A stretch of 64,000 nucleotides of DNA from Oxalobacteraceae bacterium AB_14. GTDB taxonomy: Bacteria > Pseudomonadota > Gammaproteobacteria > Burkholderiales > Burkholderiaceae_D. The stretch lies in NCBI GenBank assembly GCA_000381565.1, contig KB906724.1, positions 1,431,802-1,495,801 of the forward strand, in the 5' to 3' direction. A program made the position numbers and the translations under genes. Shown here one piece after another: positions 9,076 to 17,517 of the stretch (position 1 is its first letter; every line of letters starts with the position of its first letter). Under the pieces are notes generated by a model. The model ran no database searches and was not told the DNA's origin. It was given only the letters and a program-made list of their open reading frames with translations.

Positions 9076-9138
9076 AATATTTTAGAGAAAAATTCGCCGA
9101 AAATTTCTCACAATAAAAGTTTTGATAGGGTTTATTAG

Positions 9139-9609
9139 ATGATTTTTCGAAAAAAAAAGCCATTGCGGAAATATGTGATAGCTATTTTGCTGTTGCTAAT
9201 TCTTTTTTCTGGATATTCTGTTTATCAATATTTTTTTGTTGAGAAGACTGTTATTGCATCCGTGAATCCTTATAACTTCACGAATGTTTCCGTTGTTGAT
9301 CTGTTTGTGGATGAAGAGTGGGGAGGCGAGGTTGACGCTCATTCTGGCGGAGGTAAAAGTGTCTGCTGTGTGCTCATTCCTGAAAAATGGCGCCAAGATT
9401 TGGTTGTACATGTTAAATGGAAGAAAACGAAAGACCCGAAGTGGTATACCGCAACTGCAAAAGTGCCTGCTTACGCGGAACCAGCTGGGCTGCAAGTTCT
9501 CTTTTTGCCGAATGATGAAATAAAGATTTATGTGAATGACTATTGGCCATGTTCCGCGAAACATCCCATGCCAAAGGACGAGAAATTGTGTGGAGCTGAC
9601 GAAAAATGA
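9139..9609 (+). CDS. DUF3304 small membrane-anchored protein, copy 3 (probable cognate immunity)
   Basis: A 156-residue copy with an intact basic leader (MIFRKKKPLRKY), a transmembrane segment at about 13-33 and the DUF3304 signature GGGKSVCCVLIPEKW. It directly precedes the effector: the stop codon overlaps the effector start as ATGA, the coupling typical of a matched pair. The preceding 45 bp (GAAAATTTCTCACAATAAAAG) resemble the 3' end of the DUF4123 gene ahead of copy 1, so the duplicated unit also includes the adaptor tail. Differences from copies 1 and 2 concentrate in the exported domain, as expected if the surface facing the toxin is diversifying. Confidence 0.8.
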   Translation: MIFRKKKPLRKYVIAILLLLILFSGYSVYQYFFVEKTVIASVNPYNFTNVSVVDLFVDEEWGGEVDAHSGGGKSVCCVLIPEKWRQDLVVHVKWKKTKDPKWYTATAKVPAYAEPAGLQVLFLPNDEIKIYVNDYWPCSAKHPMPKDEKLCGADEK

Positions 9610-10748
9610 CGACCGCTGCGGCAAATACAGCCAAACCTCTCCCTTTGTCCGGACAGCGCTCGCTTAGCGCAAAAGAGCAGATGCGACGGTCGCAAGCTCT
9701 TGCATGTAATCTACCCGAGAAAAATAAGCCAAGTTGCACCGGCCAAGCATTCCTGGGCGTGTTTTTCGATGGCACTGGTAATAATCGCGACGAAGATGTT
9801 GGACTGCACAAGCACAGTAATGTGGTCCGGCTTTGGCGCATTCATCAGGATAATAGCGATAAAATGAAGATCGCGCCGCCTGTATTTATTCGAGCGGAGT
9901 ACATTCCGGGCGTTGGAACACCATTTAAGGAAATAGGGGAAGCTAAATATTCAAAACTTGCCTTTCTGAAATCAGCCACTGGAAAGGCAATGGCGAATGG
10001 CGGCCAATCGAGAATTTTTTGGGGTTTAATACAAACGATCAACGCCTTGCACCGTTATGTGAACCAAGGTAAGGCGCTTTTATCGGATAAGGAGGCTGGC
10101 AAGTTTGCGGAAACGGAAGCGGATGGAGCCTGGAGTGATGGTATTGAGAAGCTGAAACCTTATCTTGCCACGCTGAAAACGGTGCTGGCTGCGAATAAAC
10201 CGCAAGTTACCCAATTCAATATATCAGTTTATGGTTTTTCCCGTGGGGCGGCGCAAGCCCGGGTGTTTTGTAACTTGTTCTACAAATTCTGCGAAAACAC
10301 TGGCGATGGTTACACTTTTGCAGGCGTCCCTGTACGTATCTATTTTCTTGGAATTTTTGACACCGTTGCGGCCGTTGGTGCAACCGGTGGCGATATCTTC
10401 AAGGATGAGATTGCGTCAGGGCATGCGGCTTGGGCCAAAGGAAACCTGGCTATTCACCCTGCCATTGAACGGTGTGTTCATTTTGTGGCATCGCATGAGG
10501 TTCGGGCCAGTTTCCCGTTGGACTCCGTAAGATATCTGGGGAAGTATCCGGCCAATTGTTTTGAAGTGACCTACCCCGGTGTCCATTCAGATGTAGGCGG
10601 CGGCTACCGGCCGATAACTCAGGGGCGGAGTGCCCTGCCTGCGGATGGAGTTTCCTATAGTTTTACCGCATTGCTGCCATGCATCGATATGTATCATCAG
10701 GCGCTGGCATCCCAATCCACCCAAGTTAAGGAAAATGTGCGCGGTTAA
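9606..10748 (+). pseudogene. Tle1-like DUF2235 phospholipase effector, 5' part, interrupted by an IS
   Basis: T6SS lipase effectors of the Tle1 family hydrolyse phospholipids in the target cell. The fragment has the DUF2235 signature FFDGTGNN (53-60), the nucleophile motif GFSRG (Ser212), FDTVAAVG (Asp252) and PGVHSDVGGGY (His327, Asp329). The native protein is cut after Ser369. The last 11 residues of the open frame (QSTQVKENVRG) are read from insertion-sequence DNA. Removing the IS and one target duplication joins this frame to the fragment at 12127-12730 and restores a 566-residue protein. The truncated product keeps the catalytic core but lacks about 197 C-terminal residues, the part proposed to contact membranes in Tle1 of Pseudomonas aeruginosa; activity is doubtful. 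Start ATG 9606 overlaps the stop of immunity copy 3. Confidence 0.88.
10703..10712. repeat. Target-site duplication, left copy
   Basis: GCTGGCATCC lies directly outside the left terminal repeat and recurs at 12127-12136. The first bases can also be assigned to the repeat, so the true duplication is 8-10 bp. Confidence 0.85.
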
Positions 10749-12126
10749 ATAATTTATTTTCAATATTTGCAAATATATACTTGACACCGTATTAAAAGTG
10801 CGGCCGCCAGTGTGAATTTTTATTCCCACTGCCTGCCATGTCTGTTCTGACCATTCTGTTTCAAGATTTCGCCGCCCGACTATGCTCAACAGAATTCCTC
10901 CTCGATGCGCGCCACGCGGACCATCCGACTGCGTTTTCGCGCTGTCGCAAGCTGCCCTTGCCGACGCTGGTCGCCATTATGCTGACGGGCATGCGGATGA
11001 GCATCCAGGCCGAACTGGACACCTTCTTTGCCCATCTTCGCCAACAAGCCCAGCTGGTCCGGGAAGTGTCGGAGCAGGCGTTCGCCCAAGCGCGTGCCAA
11101 GCTGTCCCCGACCGCCATTCCCGGCCTCAACGACTGGCTCATCGCGCGCGCCGAAACGGACAGGTTTGTGCCGCGCTGGCGCGGACTACGGCTGGTCGCC
11201 GCCGACGCTTCGACGATGCGTTTCGGTCTGCGGGCCAGCCATGTTAAGCGCGCCGCGCTGGCCGATCAAATCCTGTTCGGCCTGTTCTTGCCGGGGCCGG
11301 ACCTGATGCTCGCGGCCTCCCTGCACGACGTCCACGAATGCGGCGAACGCCAATTCCTGTTCGAACACCTGGACCGGCTTTCACCGGACGACTTGCTGTT
11401 GCTCGACCGAGGCTATCCCTGCCGCTGGTTGGTCGCCGTGCTCAACGATCGCGCCATCAAGTTCTGCATGCGCGTCGACAATACCAGCAGCTTTGCTTGC
11501 GTGCGCACGTTCATGCGCTCGAACGCGCTTGAACAGATCGTCATGTTGCCCGCGCCGAACAAGCGTGACGCACTTGACTACGAATGCCCGCGCAAACCAC
11601 AGCGCGTGCGTTTGGTTCGCAATGTCTCGCCCAGCGGCGAGCAGCGTGTTCTGATGACCAACCTATTCGATGAACAGCTCTTCCCGGCCGACTGCTTCGC
11701 CGAGCTTTACCACAAGCGCTGGGGCATCGAGGAGGCGTTCAAACGACTCAAGCACCGGCTCAATCTCGAGCACGTCACTGGATTGACCCAGCAAGCCGTG
11801 GCCCAGGACGTGGCCGCCAAAATCGTCTGCGACAATCTGCAGGCTCTCGTCGCTCTAACCGCGCATGCGGACGCCGATCTGCCCGACAACAGACGCGTCA
11901 ACCACGCCTATGCCCACACCGCACTCAAGCCGTTGTTGCCCATTCTTCTGCTTGGCGCGGGGATCGGCAGAAAGATCGGCAAACTGCTGCGGGGAATGCT
12001 CGACCTGATTGCCGGACGAACCTATCGCCATCGCGAAAATGTTTCAAAACCACGCAACCCAGGCCGGAAGCCGCACAAGTCGATGAGTCAGAAAAATTGC
12101 TGAAAAGTCTTAACTTGGGTGGATTG
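10713..12126 (+). mobile_element. IS4-family insertion sequence, 1414 bp
   Basis: A single transposase gene is bounded by perfect 18-bp terminal inverted repeats: CAATCCACCCAAGTTAAG at 10713-10730 and its complement at 12109-12126. The element is flanked by a 10-bp duplication, within the 8-13 bp range seen in IS4-family groups. Intact ends, an intact transposase gene and an unmutated duplication point to a recent insertion. It splits the lipase effector gene. Confidence 0.93.
10838..12103 (+). CDS. IS4-family transposase
   Basis: A 421-residue DDE transposase. The catalytic triad is visible: Asp123 (VAADAST), Asp190 (LLLLDRGYP) and Glu298 inside the IS4-family signature Y291-x2-R294-x3-E298-x6-K305 (YHKRWGIEEAFKRLK). 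Length and frame appear intact, so the element may still be mobile. The gene lies fully inside the 1414-bp element and shares the orientation of the disrupted effector gene. It is much more GC-rich than the effector and immunity genes around it. Confidence 0.95.
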   Translation: MSVLTILFQDFAARLCSTEFLLDARHADHPTAFSRCRKLPLPTLVAIMLTGMRMSIQAELDTFFAHLRQQAQLVREVSEQAFAQARAKLSPTAIPGLNDWLIARAETDRFVPRWRGLRLVAADASTMRFGLRASHVKRAALADQILFGLFLPGPDLMLAASLHDVHECGERQFLFEHLDRLSPDDLLLLDRGYPCRWLVAVLNDRAIKFCMRVDNTSSFACVRTFMRSNALEQIVMLPAPNKRDALDYECPRKPQRVRLVRNVSPSGEQRVLMTNLFDEQLFPADCFAELYHKRWGIEEAFKRLKHRLNLEHVTGLTQQAVAQDVAAKIVCDNLQALVALTAHADADLPDNRRVNHAYAHTALKPLLPILLLGAGIGRKIGKLLRGMLDLIAGRTYRHRENVSKPRNPGRKPHKSMSQKNC

Positions 12127-12136
12127 GCTGGCATCC
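12127..12136. repeat. Target-site duplication, right copy
   Basis: A perfect repeat of the left copy (GCTGGCATCC), directly outside the right terminal inverted repeat. Confidence 0.85.
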
Positions 12137-12730
12137 GGGGTGCCACTTAAAGTATTTGGGGCAATGAAAGAGGAAAGTCAACGCGACTTTCAGGCGGACC
12201 AGAAAACGGTGGAGGATTTCAACGCTTACATCAAGGCGGATACGGTCGCCGGGCCGCTAGAAGAAATGTTCAAGCAGCGGATGCACAGATATCGATATTA
12301 CCGTTACAAGAAGCTGGCAACGTTTGCCGATGACGCAGCCAAGCAAGGGGCGCCTGCCGAAGACGTGCAATTTCTTCGTTTGACCAACAAGGATTTTGAA
12401 GAAAAGTGCTTGGACTACAAGAGAAAATATGCCAATGTGACAGCCATAATAAAGAGGGAAGAGCTCCAGCAGTTGGCCAAGCACTCGGCCGGTACTGGTG
12501 AAACTTCAGCGCAGAGGAAGCGCGCCCTCTTGCAGAAGAGTATTCATCCCGAGGATTTAGAGATGTGGGAGGGAATGCACCGAGTCGGGGAATTACCAGG
12601 TGCGTTAGAGAAATTCTTTGATTATTATGTTCATGATTCCATTGCCGGGTTTGCGCAAGATAAAGTACATGAGTATCAGTTTAACGGCAGGGGACATTTT
12701 CGGTCTAGAACCATATATGATAAAGGGTAA
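12127..12730 (+). pseudogene. Tle1-like effector, 3' part, separated by the IS
   Basis: This frame continues the effector after the IS. From the right duplication it reads LASGVPLKVFGAMKEES and runs 197 residues beyond the junction Ser369, in frame with the 5' part once the IS and one 10-bp repeat are removed. It is rich in charged helices and ends NGRGHFRSRTIYDKG. A GTG at 12119 inside the IS end could start translation, but no ribosome site is evident. By position it is the C-terminal, probably membrane-interacting part of the lipase. Confidence 0.88.
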
Positions 12731-12819
12731 GTACGCCATTTAAAAAGAGGCATTCTCCAGCGTTGAGGCGGACGTCGCCGCCCAAGATGCATGAGGGCTC
12801 AGCCCAAGGAACACACGAA

Positions 12820-13785
12820 TTGAAAACAATTTTTGCAAGATGCATTTTCCCAATGAGCATGGTACTGCCGGCGCTCGCTGCTGCGGCTGATCCGGACGTA
12901 TTTTCGGGCATCTATTCCGTTACCGATCCCGTCACGGGCGTCGAGGTCGATATGCTGAAAATCCGCAAGTACGCGGACGGCTACGGCGTCTTTTCATATC
13001 TGTCGGGGGAAGCTCCACGCGGTTCGCTGAGGGCGACGGAGGGACCCGCTACCGGCCGCGTTCCGGCTGCATTCCCCGCAGACGCTAACGTCCGCACCTT
13101 GTCGGTGCCGGACGCTGGCAGCCTGCATTACGCCCCCGGCGGCGCCTACTCCCCAGTAGGGCGTTCCGACACCGGCTATATGGCGCAGATGGATGGACTC
13201 AATATGTACGCGCTGAAGCGGCGGCCTCTGCCCAAGACACCTGAGCGCGGCATCAACGGCATCCATGCCTACAGGCCGTCGGCAGAGGAACGAGAAGTCT
13301 CGATCCGCGCGTTGAACTACGGTCCGAGCGCTCTCCAGCTTGGCATCAGTTCCGCTGCGGACAGCAAGAATGCCGTCGATACCGATCCCTTGAATCCCTA
13401 CATGGCAGGCGCCCTCACTTGCTGCTTCTACCTCCCAGAAAAATGGAGCCCGTCGCTGCAAGTGAATATCGAGCTGCGCTCGCCTGACGGCAAGCTGAAA
13501 ACCGTCCCTGTGTCAGTGCCTCAGTATGAAAGTCCACAAGACTTTACCGTGGCGGTCAATCGCGATGGCCGCGTAGAGATTCTTTTTTCGCAAAACCGCC
13601 CATTGCCGAAGCCCCCGGAAGCCGAAAGCGCCATCGCGAAAGCCGCTGAATGGAAGCGCCGGCAGTTGTTCCTTGATGATTTGACCAAGCGGCTGCCTGA
13701 GCTACCTGAAGATGTCCAACAGAGCTACCGGGAAGAGATCGGATACCGCACCAGCGCCTTGCGGGATGCCAAACTCGGCAAGTAA
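12820..13785 (+). CDS. Exported DUF3304-type protein (possible additional immunity protein)
   Basis: The likely start is TTG 12820: AAGGA at 12806-12810 sits nine bases upstream and the product then begins with a clean signal peptide (KTIFARCIFPMSMVLPALAAA, cut before ADP). The mature protein is about 300 residues. Its N-terminal half has no family I recognise (FSGIYSVTDPVTGVEVDMLKI). The C-terminal half repeats the DUF3304 pattern of the upstream array (CCFYLPEKWSPSLQVNIEL, then FTVAVNRDGRVEILFSQNRPLP) and ends in a charged helix. Position after the effector remnant and a periplasmic location suggest a second type of immunity protein. Its GC content is closer to the chromosome than that of the small copies, so it may have a separate origin. 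Confidence 0.7.
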   Translation: MKTIFARCIFPMSMVLPALAAAADPDVFSGIYSVTDPVTGVEVDMLKIRKYADGYGVFSYLSGEAPRGSLRATEGPATGRVPAAFPADANVRTLSVPDAGSLHYAPGGAYSPVGRSDTGYMAQMDGLNMYALKRRPLPKTPERGINGIHAYRPSAEEREVSIRALNYGPSALQLGISSAADSKNAVDTDPLNPYMAGALTCCFYLPEKWSPSLQVNIELRSPDGKLKTVPVSVPQYESPQDFTVAVNRDGRVEILFSQNRPLPKPPEAESAIAKAAEWKRRQLFLDDLTKRLPELPEDVQQSYREEIGYRTSALRDAKLGK

Positions 13786-13795
13786 AACTCCTTTA

Positions 13796-13832
13796 ATAGC
13801 ACATGGCTATTGATTCAATAAGTTTAATTGCC
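13796..13832 (+). promoter_or_regulatory. Probable OxyR-binding site upstream of katA
   Basis: The sequence reads ATAG-N7-CTAT-N7-ATAA-N7-TGCC against the OxyR consensus ATAG-N7-CTAT-N7-ATAG-N7-CTAT. The first two quarters are exact and the third differs at one base. It ends directly before the katA -35 element, the position expected for activation. Confidence 0.75.
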
Positions 13833-13861
13833 TTTGTGTTTGCGCCTGCGCTCCTTACAAT
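13833..13861 (+). promoter_or_regulatory. katA promoter
   Basis: A -10 box TACAAT (13856-13861) lies 17 bp after a weak -35 TTTGTG (13833-13838). A poor -35 next to an OxyR-type site fits an activator-dependent promoter. Confidence 0.6.
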
Positions 13862-13894
13862 GATTTCACTATCAATATTCAAGGAGTCATAGTA

Positions 13895-15358
13895 ATGAGC
13901 CAGCCGCCAATCACCACCGCCTCCGGCATCCCGGTCGCCGACAACCAGAATTCCACCAGCGCCGGCCCGCGCGGCCCGCTGCTGCTGCAAGACTTCCACC
14001 TGATCGAAAAACTCCAGCACTTCAACCGCGAGCGCATCCCCGAGCGCGTGGTGCACGCCAAGGGTTCGGGCGCCTACGGCAGCTTCACCGTCACCCACGA
14101 CATCACCAAATACACCAAGGCCAAGCTGTTCTCCGAGGTCGGCAAGAAGACCGACACCTTCGTGCGCTTCTCCACCGTCGGCGGCGAGAAGGGCAGCGCC
14201 GACACCGAACGCGATCCGCGCGGCTTCGCCATGCGCTTCTACACCGAGGAAGGCAACTGGGACCTGGTCGGCAACAACACCCCGATGTTCTTCATCAAGG
14301 ACGGCATCAAGTTCCCGGACTTCATCCACACCCAGAAGCGCGACCCGCAGACCAACCTGAAATCGCCGACCATGATGTTCGACTTCTGGAGCAAGACGCC
14401 GGAAAGCCTGCACCAGGTCACGATGCTGTTCTCCGACCGCGGCACGCCGGACGGCTACCGCCACATGGACGGTTTCGGCAGCCACACCTTCAGTATGATC
14501 AACGCTGCCGGCGACCGTGTCTACGTCAAGTGGCACTTGAAGACGAAGCAGGGCATCAAGAACCTGCCCGCCGCCGAAGCCACCCGCCTCGCCGGCACCG
14601 ACCCGGACTACGCGCAGCGCGACCTGTTCGGCGCCATCGCCGCCGGCGACTTCCCCCAGTGGGACGTCAAGCTGCAAGTGGCGACCGAGGCCGAGCTGGC
14701 CGCATGGGAAGCGCGCACCGGCTGGAATCCGTTCGACCTGACCAAGGTCTGGCCGCACAAGGACTTCCCGCTGATCCCGGTCGGCGTGTTCGAGTTGAAC
14801 CGCAACCCGCTGAACTACCACGCCGAAGTGGAGCAGGCCGCGTTGTCGCCGGCTAACGTGGTGCCTGGCCTGGGCTACTCGCCGGACAAGATGCTGCAGG
14901 CGCGCCTGTTCGCCTACCACGACGCCCAGCTGTACCGGGTCGGCACCAACCACCAGCACCTGCCGGTGAACGCGCCGCGCTGCCCCTTCCACAACCAGCA
15001 GCGCGACGGCGCGATGGCGATCGCCAACGGCGGCGCGGAGCAGAACTACGCGGCCACCGAAGCGGGCGGCAGCCACCCGCAGGGTCTGGGGCACGGCGAA
15101 CCGGCACTGGCGCTGCAAGGCGGCGCGGCCCGCTACGACGGCCGCGGCAAGGAAGACGATTACACCCAGGCCGGTAATCTGTTCCGCCTGATGCCGGCGC
15201 GGGAGCAGCAGAACCTGTTCGACAACATCGCCGGTCCCCTGAGCCAGGTGAGCGCCGAGATCATCGCCCGCCAGCTGGCACACTTCGACCAGGCAGACCC
15301 GGCCTACGGCGCCGGCGTGCGCGCCGCGCTGGCGGCCAGGGGTGTAGTGGTGGCATAA
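13895..15358 (+). CDS. katA: Monofunctional haem catalase
   Basis: Catalase converts hydrogen peroxide to water and oxygen. The 487-residue length matches small-subunit (clade 3) catalases. The distal haem histidine is His54 in RVVHAKGSGAYG, the catalytic asparagine lies in LVGNNTPMFF (about 127-128), and the proximal tyrosine is in RLFAYHDAQLYR. AAGGAG at 13881-13886 sits nine bases before the ATG. There is no signal peptide, so it is cytoplasmic. The upstream OxyR-type site indicates peroxide induction. It stands alone, between the T6SS island and a patatin gene. Confidence 0.97.
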   Translation: MSQPPITTASGIPVADNQNSTSAGPRGPLLLQDFHLIEKLQHFNRERIPERVVHAKGSGAYGSFTVTHDITKYTKAKLFSEVGKKTDTFVRFSTVGGEKGSADTERDPRGFAMRFYTEEGNWDLVGNNTPMFFIKDGIKFPDFIHTQKRDPQTNLKSPTMMFDFWSKTPESLHQVTMLFSDRGTPDGYRHMDGFGSHTFSMINAAGDRVYVKWHLKTKQGIKNLPAAEATRLAGTDPDYAQRDLFGAIAAGDFPQWDVKLQVATEAELAAWEARTGWNPFDLTKVWPHKDFPLIPVGVFELNRNPLNYHAEVEQAALSPANVVPGLGYSPDKMLQARLFAYHDAQLYRVGTNHQHLPVNAPRCPFHNQQRDGAMAIANGGAEQNYAATEAGGSHPQGLGHGEPALALQGGAARYDGRGKEDDYTQAGNLFRLMPAREQQNLFDNIAGPLSQVSAEIIARQLAHFDQADPAYGAGVRAALAARGVVVA

Positions 15359-15440
15359 AGGAAGTCTGCGGCCTGCGCTGAATTGCACTACAATCGCATG
15401 GTGCAGTGCAGCGTAGTCCGCATCCTTCCGGAGGTCACAC

Positions 15441-16547
15441 TTGAATCGCAAACCCGCCCGTCTCTCGTCGCCTTCGATGCCGGGACAAGTCGTCCTGGCG
15501 CTGCAAGGCGGCGGCGCGCTGGGCGCCTACCAGGTGGGCGTCTACCAGGCCATGCACGAAGCCGGCGTCGAGCCGGACTGGGTGATCGGCACTTCCATCG
15601 GCGCCATCAACGGCGCCATCATCGCCGGCAACGAGCCGCGCTACCGCATGGACCGGCTGCGCCAGTTCTGGCAGCGCATGGAGCAGAACACGCTGGGCTT
15701 TTCCGTCATGCCGCGCGCGCTGGCCAACGCGGTGACGATGGGGCAGGGCATACCGGCCTTCTTCGAACCCAATCCGTCCTCGTGGTGGAATCCCGACGCC
15801 AAGGTCGGCATCGAACACGCCTCCTACTATCAAACCGCGCCGCTGCGCACCACGCTCGATACGCTGGTCGATTTCGAGCGCCTCAACGACTGCGACACCC
15901 GCTTCACGGTCGGCGCGGTCAACGCGCGCAGCGGCGGCATGCGCTATTTCGACAGCCGCAAGGACACGTTGAGCGCCTCGCACGTGATGGCCTCCGGCGC
16001 GCTGCCGCCGGCCTTTCCCGCCGTGCGCATCGACGGCCAGCCCTACTGGGACGGCGGCATCTATTCCAACACCCCGATCGAGGCGGTGCTGGACGACGAG
16101 CCGCGCCGCAGCTCGGTGATCTTCTCGGTGCAGGTGTGGAACCCCGACGGCAGCGAGCCGCAAAGCATGTTGCAGGTGCTGGACAAGTACAAGGAGATCC
16201 AATATGCCAGCCGCGCCAGCAACATCGAGCAGCAGCGCAAGCTGCACCGGCTGCGCCATGTGATCCGCCAGTTGACGCTGCACCTGTCTGACGAAGCGGC
16301 GATGTCGTCCGAGGTGCGCGAGCTGGCCGCGTGGGGCTGCGGCACCACCATGCATGTGGTGTCGCTCAAATCGCCGCGGGTCGGCAACGAGGACCACACC
16401 AAGGACATCGACTTCAGCGCCGCCGGCATCCGCGCCCGCTGGCAGGCCGGCTATGAAGACACCCAGCGCATGATCGCGCTGCGGCCATGGGACCGCGAGA
16501 TCGATCCGATCGAGGGCATTGCCATCCACGAGCTGCCGCCGCTCTAG
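15441..16547 (+). CDS. Patatin-like phospholipase (DUF3734 type)
   Basis: Patatin-like proteins are Ser-Asp dyad lipid acyl hydrolases. The 368-residue product has the oxyanion motif GGGALGAYQ (about 24-32), the nucleophile motif GTSIG, and the catalytic Asp in DGG (YWDGGIYSNTP). The C-terminal third matches DUF3734, common in proteobacterial patatins linked with polyhydroxybutyrate or lipid metabolism. The start is TTG 15441, chosen because GGAGG at 15430-15434 lies six bases upstream and no ATG fits as well. There is no signal peptide. It converges with the LysR gene with a 1-bp gap between stops. Confidence 0.9.
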   Translation: MNRKPARLSSPSMPGQVVLALQGGGALGAYQVGVYQAMHEAGVEPDWVIGTSIGAINGAIIAGNEPRYRMDRLRQFWQRMEQNTLGFSVMPRALANAVTMGQGIPAFFEPNPSSWWNPDAKVGIEHASYYQTAPLRTTLDTLVDFERLNDCDTRFTVGAVNARSGGMRYFDSRKDTLSASHVMASGALPPAFPAVRIDGQPYWDGGIYSNTPIEAVLDDEPRRSSVIFSVQVWNPDGSEPQSMLQVLDKYKEIQYASRASNIEQQRKLHRLRHVIRQLTLHLSDEAAMSSEVRELAAWGCGTTMHVVSLKSPRVGNEDHTKDIDFSAAGIRARWQAGYEDTQRMIALRPWDREIDPIEGIAIHELPPL

Positions 16548-16548
16548 C

Positions 16549-17430
16549 CTAGGCGCGCAGCACGTCCCGGCACACGTCCAGCCACGCGCGTGCCGCGTGC
16601 GAAAGGTAGGGGCCGCGCCACATATGCGCCGCCTGCCATTGCAGTTGCGGCTCCACCAGCCGCACCGCGTCCAGATGGCCGATCGCCAGCCGGTGGATGA
16701 ACGGTTCCGGCAGCAGCGCCACGCCCATGCCGGCCGAGGCCATCGCCACCAGCCAGTCCCACTGGCCGCTTTGCGCGGCGATCTGCGGCTCGAAGCCGGC
16801 CGCGCTGAAGGCGTGGCGCAGGCTGCGGGTCAGCGCGAAATCGTCCTTCAGCAGCACCAGCGGCATGCCGGCCAGCGCCTTCAGCTTGAGCGTGGTGCGC
16901 TGCTTTTGGAACGTGCCGCGCGCGGCCAGCGCCCAGATCGGGTAGCTGGCGATGGGCGCCGTCTGCAAGCCCAGTCGCGGATCGGCAGGCAGCACCGTCA
17001 TGCCGATCTCCAGTTCTCCCGCCGCCACCTGGCGCTCCAGCGCCTGCCCCGCATCCTCCCTCAGCGTCAGCGCGATGTCGGGGTGGCGCTGGCGGAAGGC
17101 CTTGAGCACGGGCGTGAACAGCAGGTTGATCATCGGCGGGATGCCGATCGTCAGCTGGCCGCGCTGCGCGGCCTGGGTGTCGCGCACTTCAGCCGCCAGC
17201 TGGCCCATGGTGGCCAGCATCTGCTCGCCGCGCGCGTAGACCACGCTGCCGGTGTCGGTCAGCGCCAGCTTGCGGCCGTCGCGTATCAGCAGCTGGGCGC
17301 CGACTTCCCGCTCCAGCTGGCGCACCATCTTGCTGATGGTCGATTGCGTGACGTGCAGCGACTCAGCCGCCTGGGTGAAGCTGTTCAGGCGGACGGTTTC
17401 GACGAAGTAGCGCAGCGAACGCAAGTCCAT
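16549..17430 (-). CDS. LysR-family transcriptional regulator
   Basis: A 293-residue LTTR: an N-terminal winged helix-turn-helix (MDLRSLRYFVETVRLNSFTQ, then VTQSTISKMVRQLE) and a C-terminal periplasmic-binding-protein-like effector domain (GQLTIGIPPMI, later GVALLPEPF). It is transcribed divergently from the CoA-transferase gene with an 87-bp gap, so that gene is the natural target; the effector is unknown. I see no clear T-N11-A box to assign. Confidence 0.92.
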   Translation of the reverse strand: MDLRSLRYFVETVRLNSFTQAAESLHVTQSTISKMVRQLEREVGAQLLIRDGRKLALTDTGSVVYARGEQMLATMGQLAAEVRDTQAAQRGQLTIGIPPMINLLFTPVLKAFRQRHPDIALTLREDAGQALERQVAAGELEIGMTVLPADPRLGLQTAPIASYPIWALAARGTFQKQRTTLKLKALAGMPLVLLKDDFALTRSLRHAFSAAGFEPQIAAQSGQWDWLVAMASAGMGVALLPEPFIHRLAIGHLDAVRLVEPQLQWQAAHMWRGPYLSHAARAWLDVCRDVLRA

Positions 17431-17517
17431 GAATAAAACGACTGGAAAGTGAGAATTTAAGTCATGCAGCGACTGATCTTCGAATTCTATACTGAATCAA
17501 AGAATGAGGAGATCGCC

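Noticed and set aside
7912-9609. Regular spacing of repeats considered as a CRISPR-like array
   Set aside because: The repeated units are about 600 bp coding genes, not short repeats with unique spacers.
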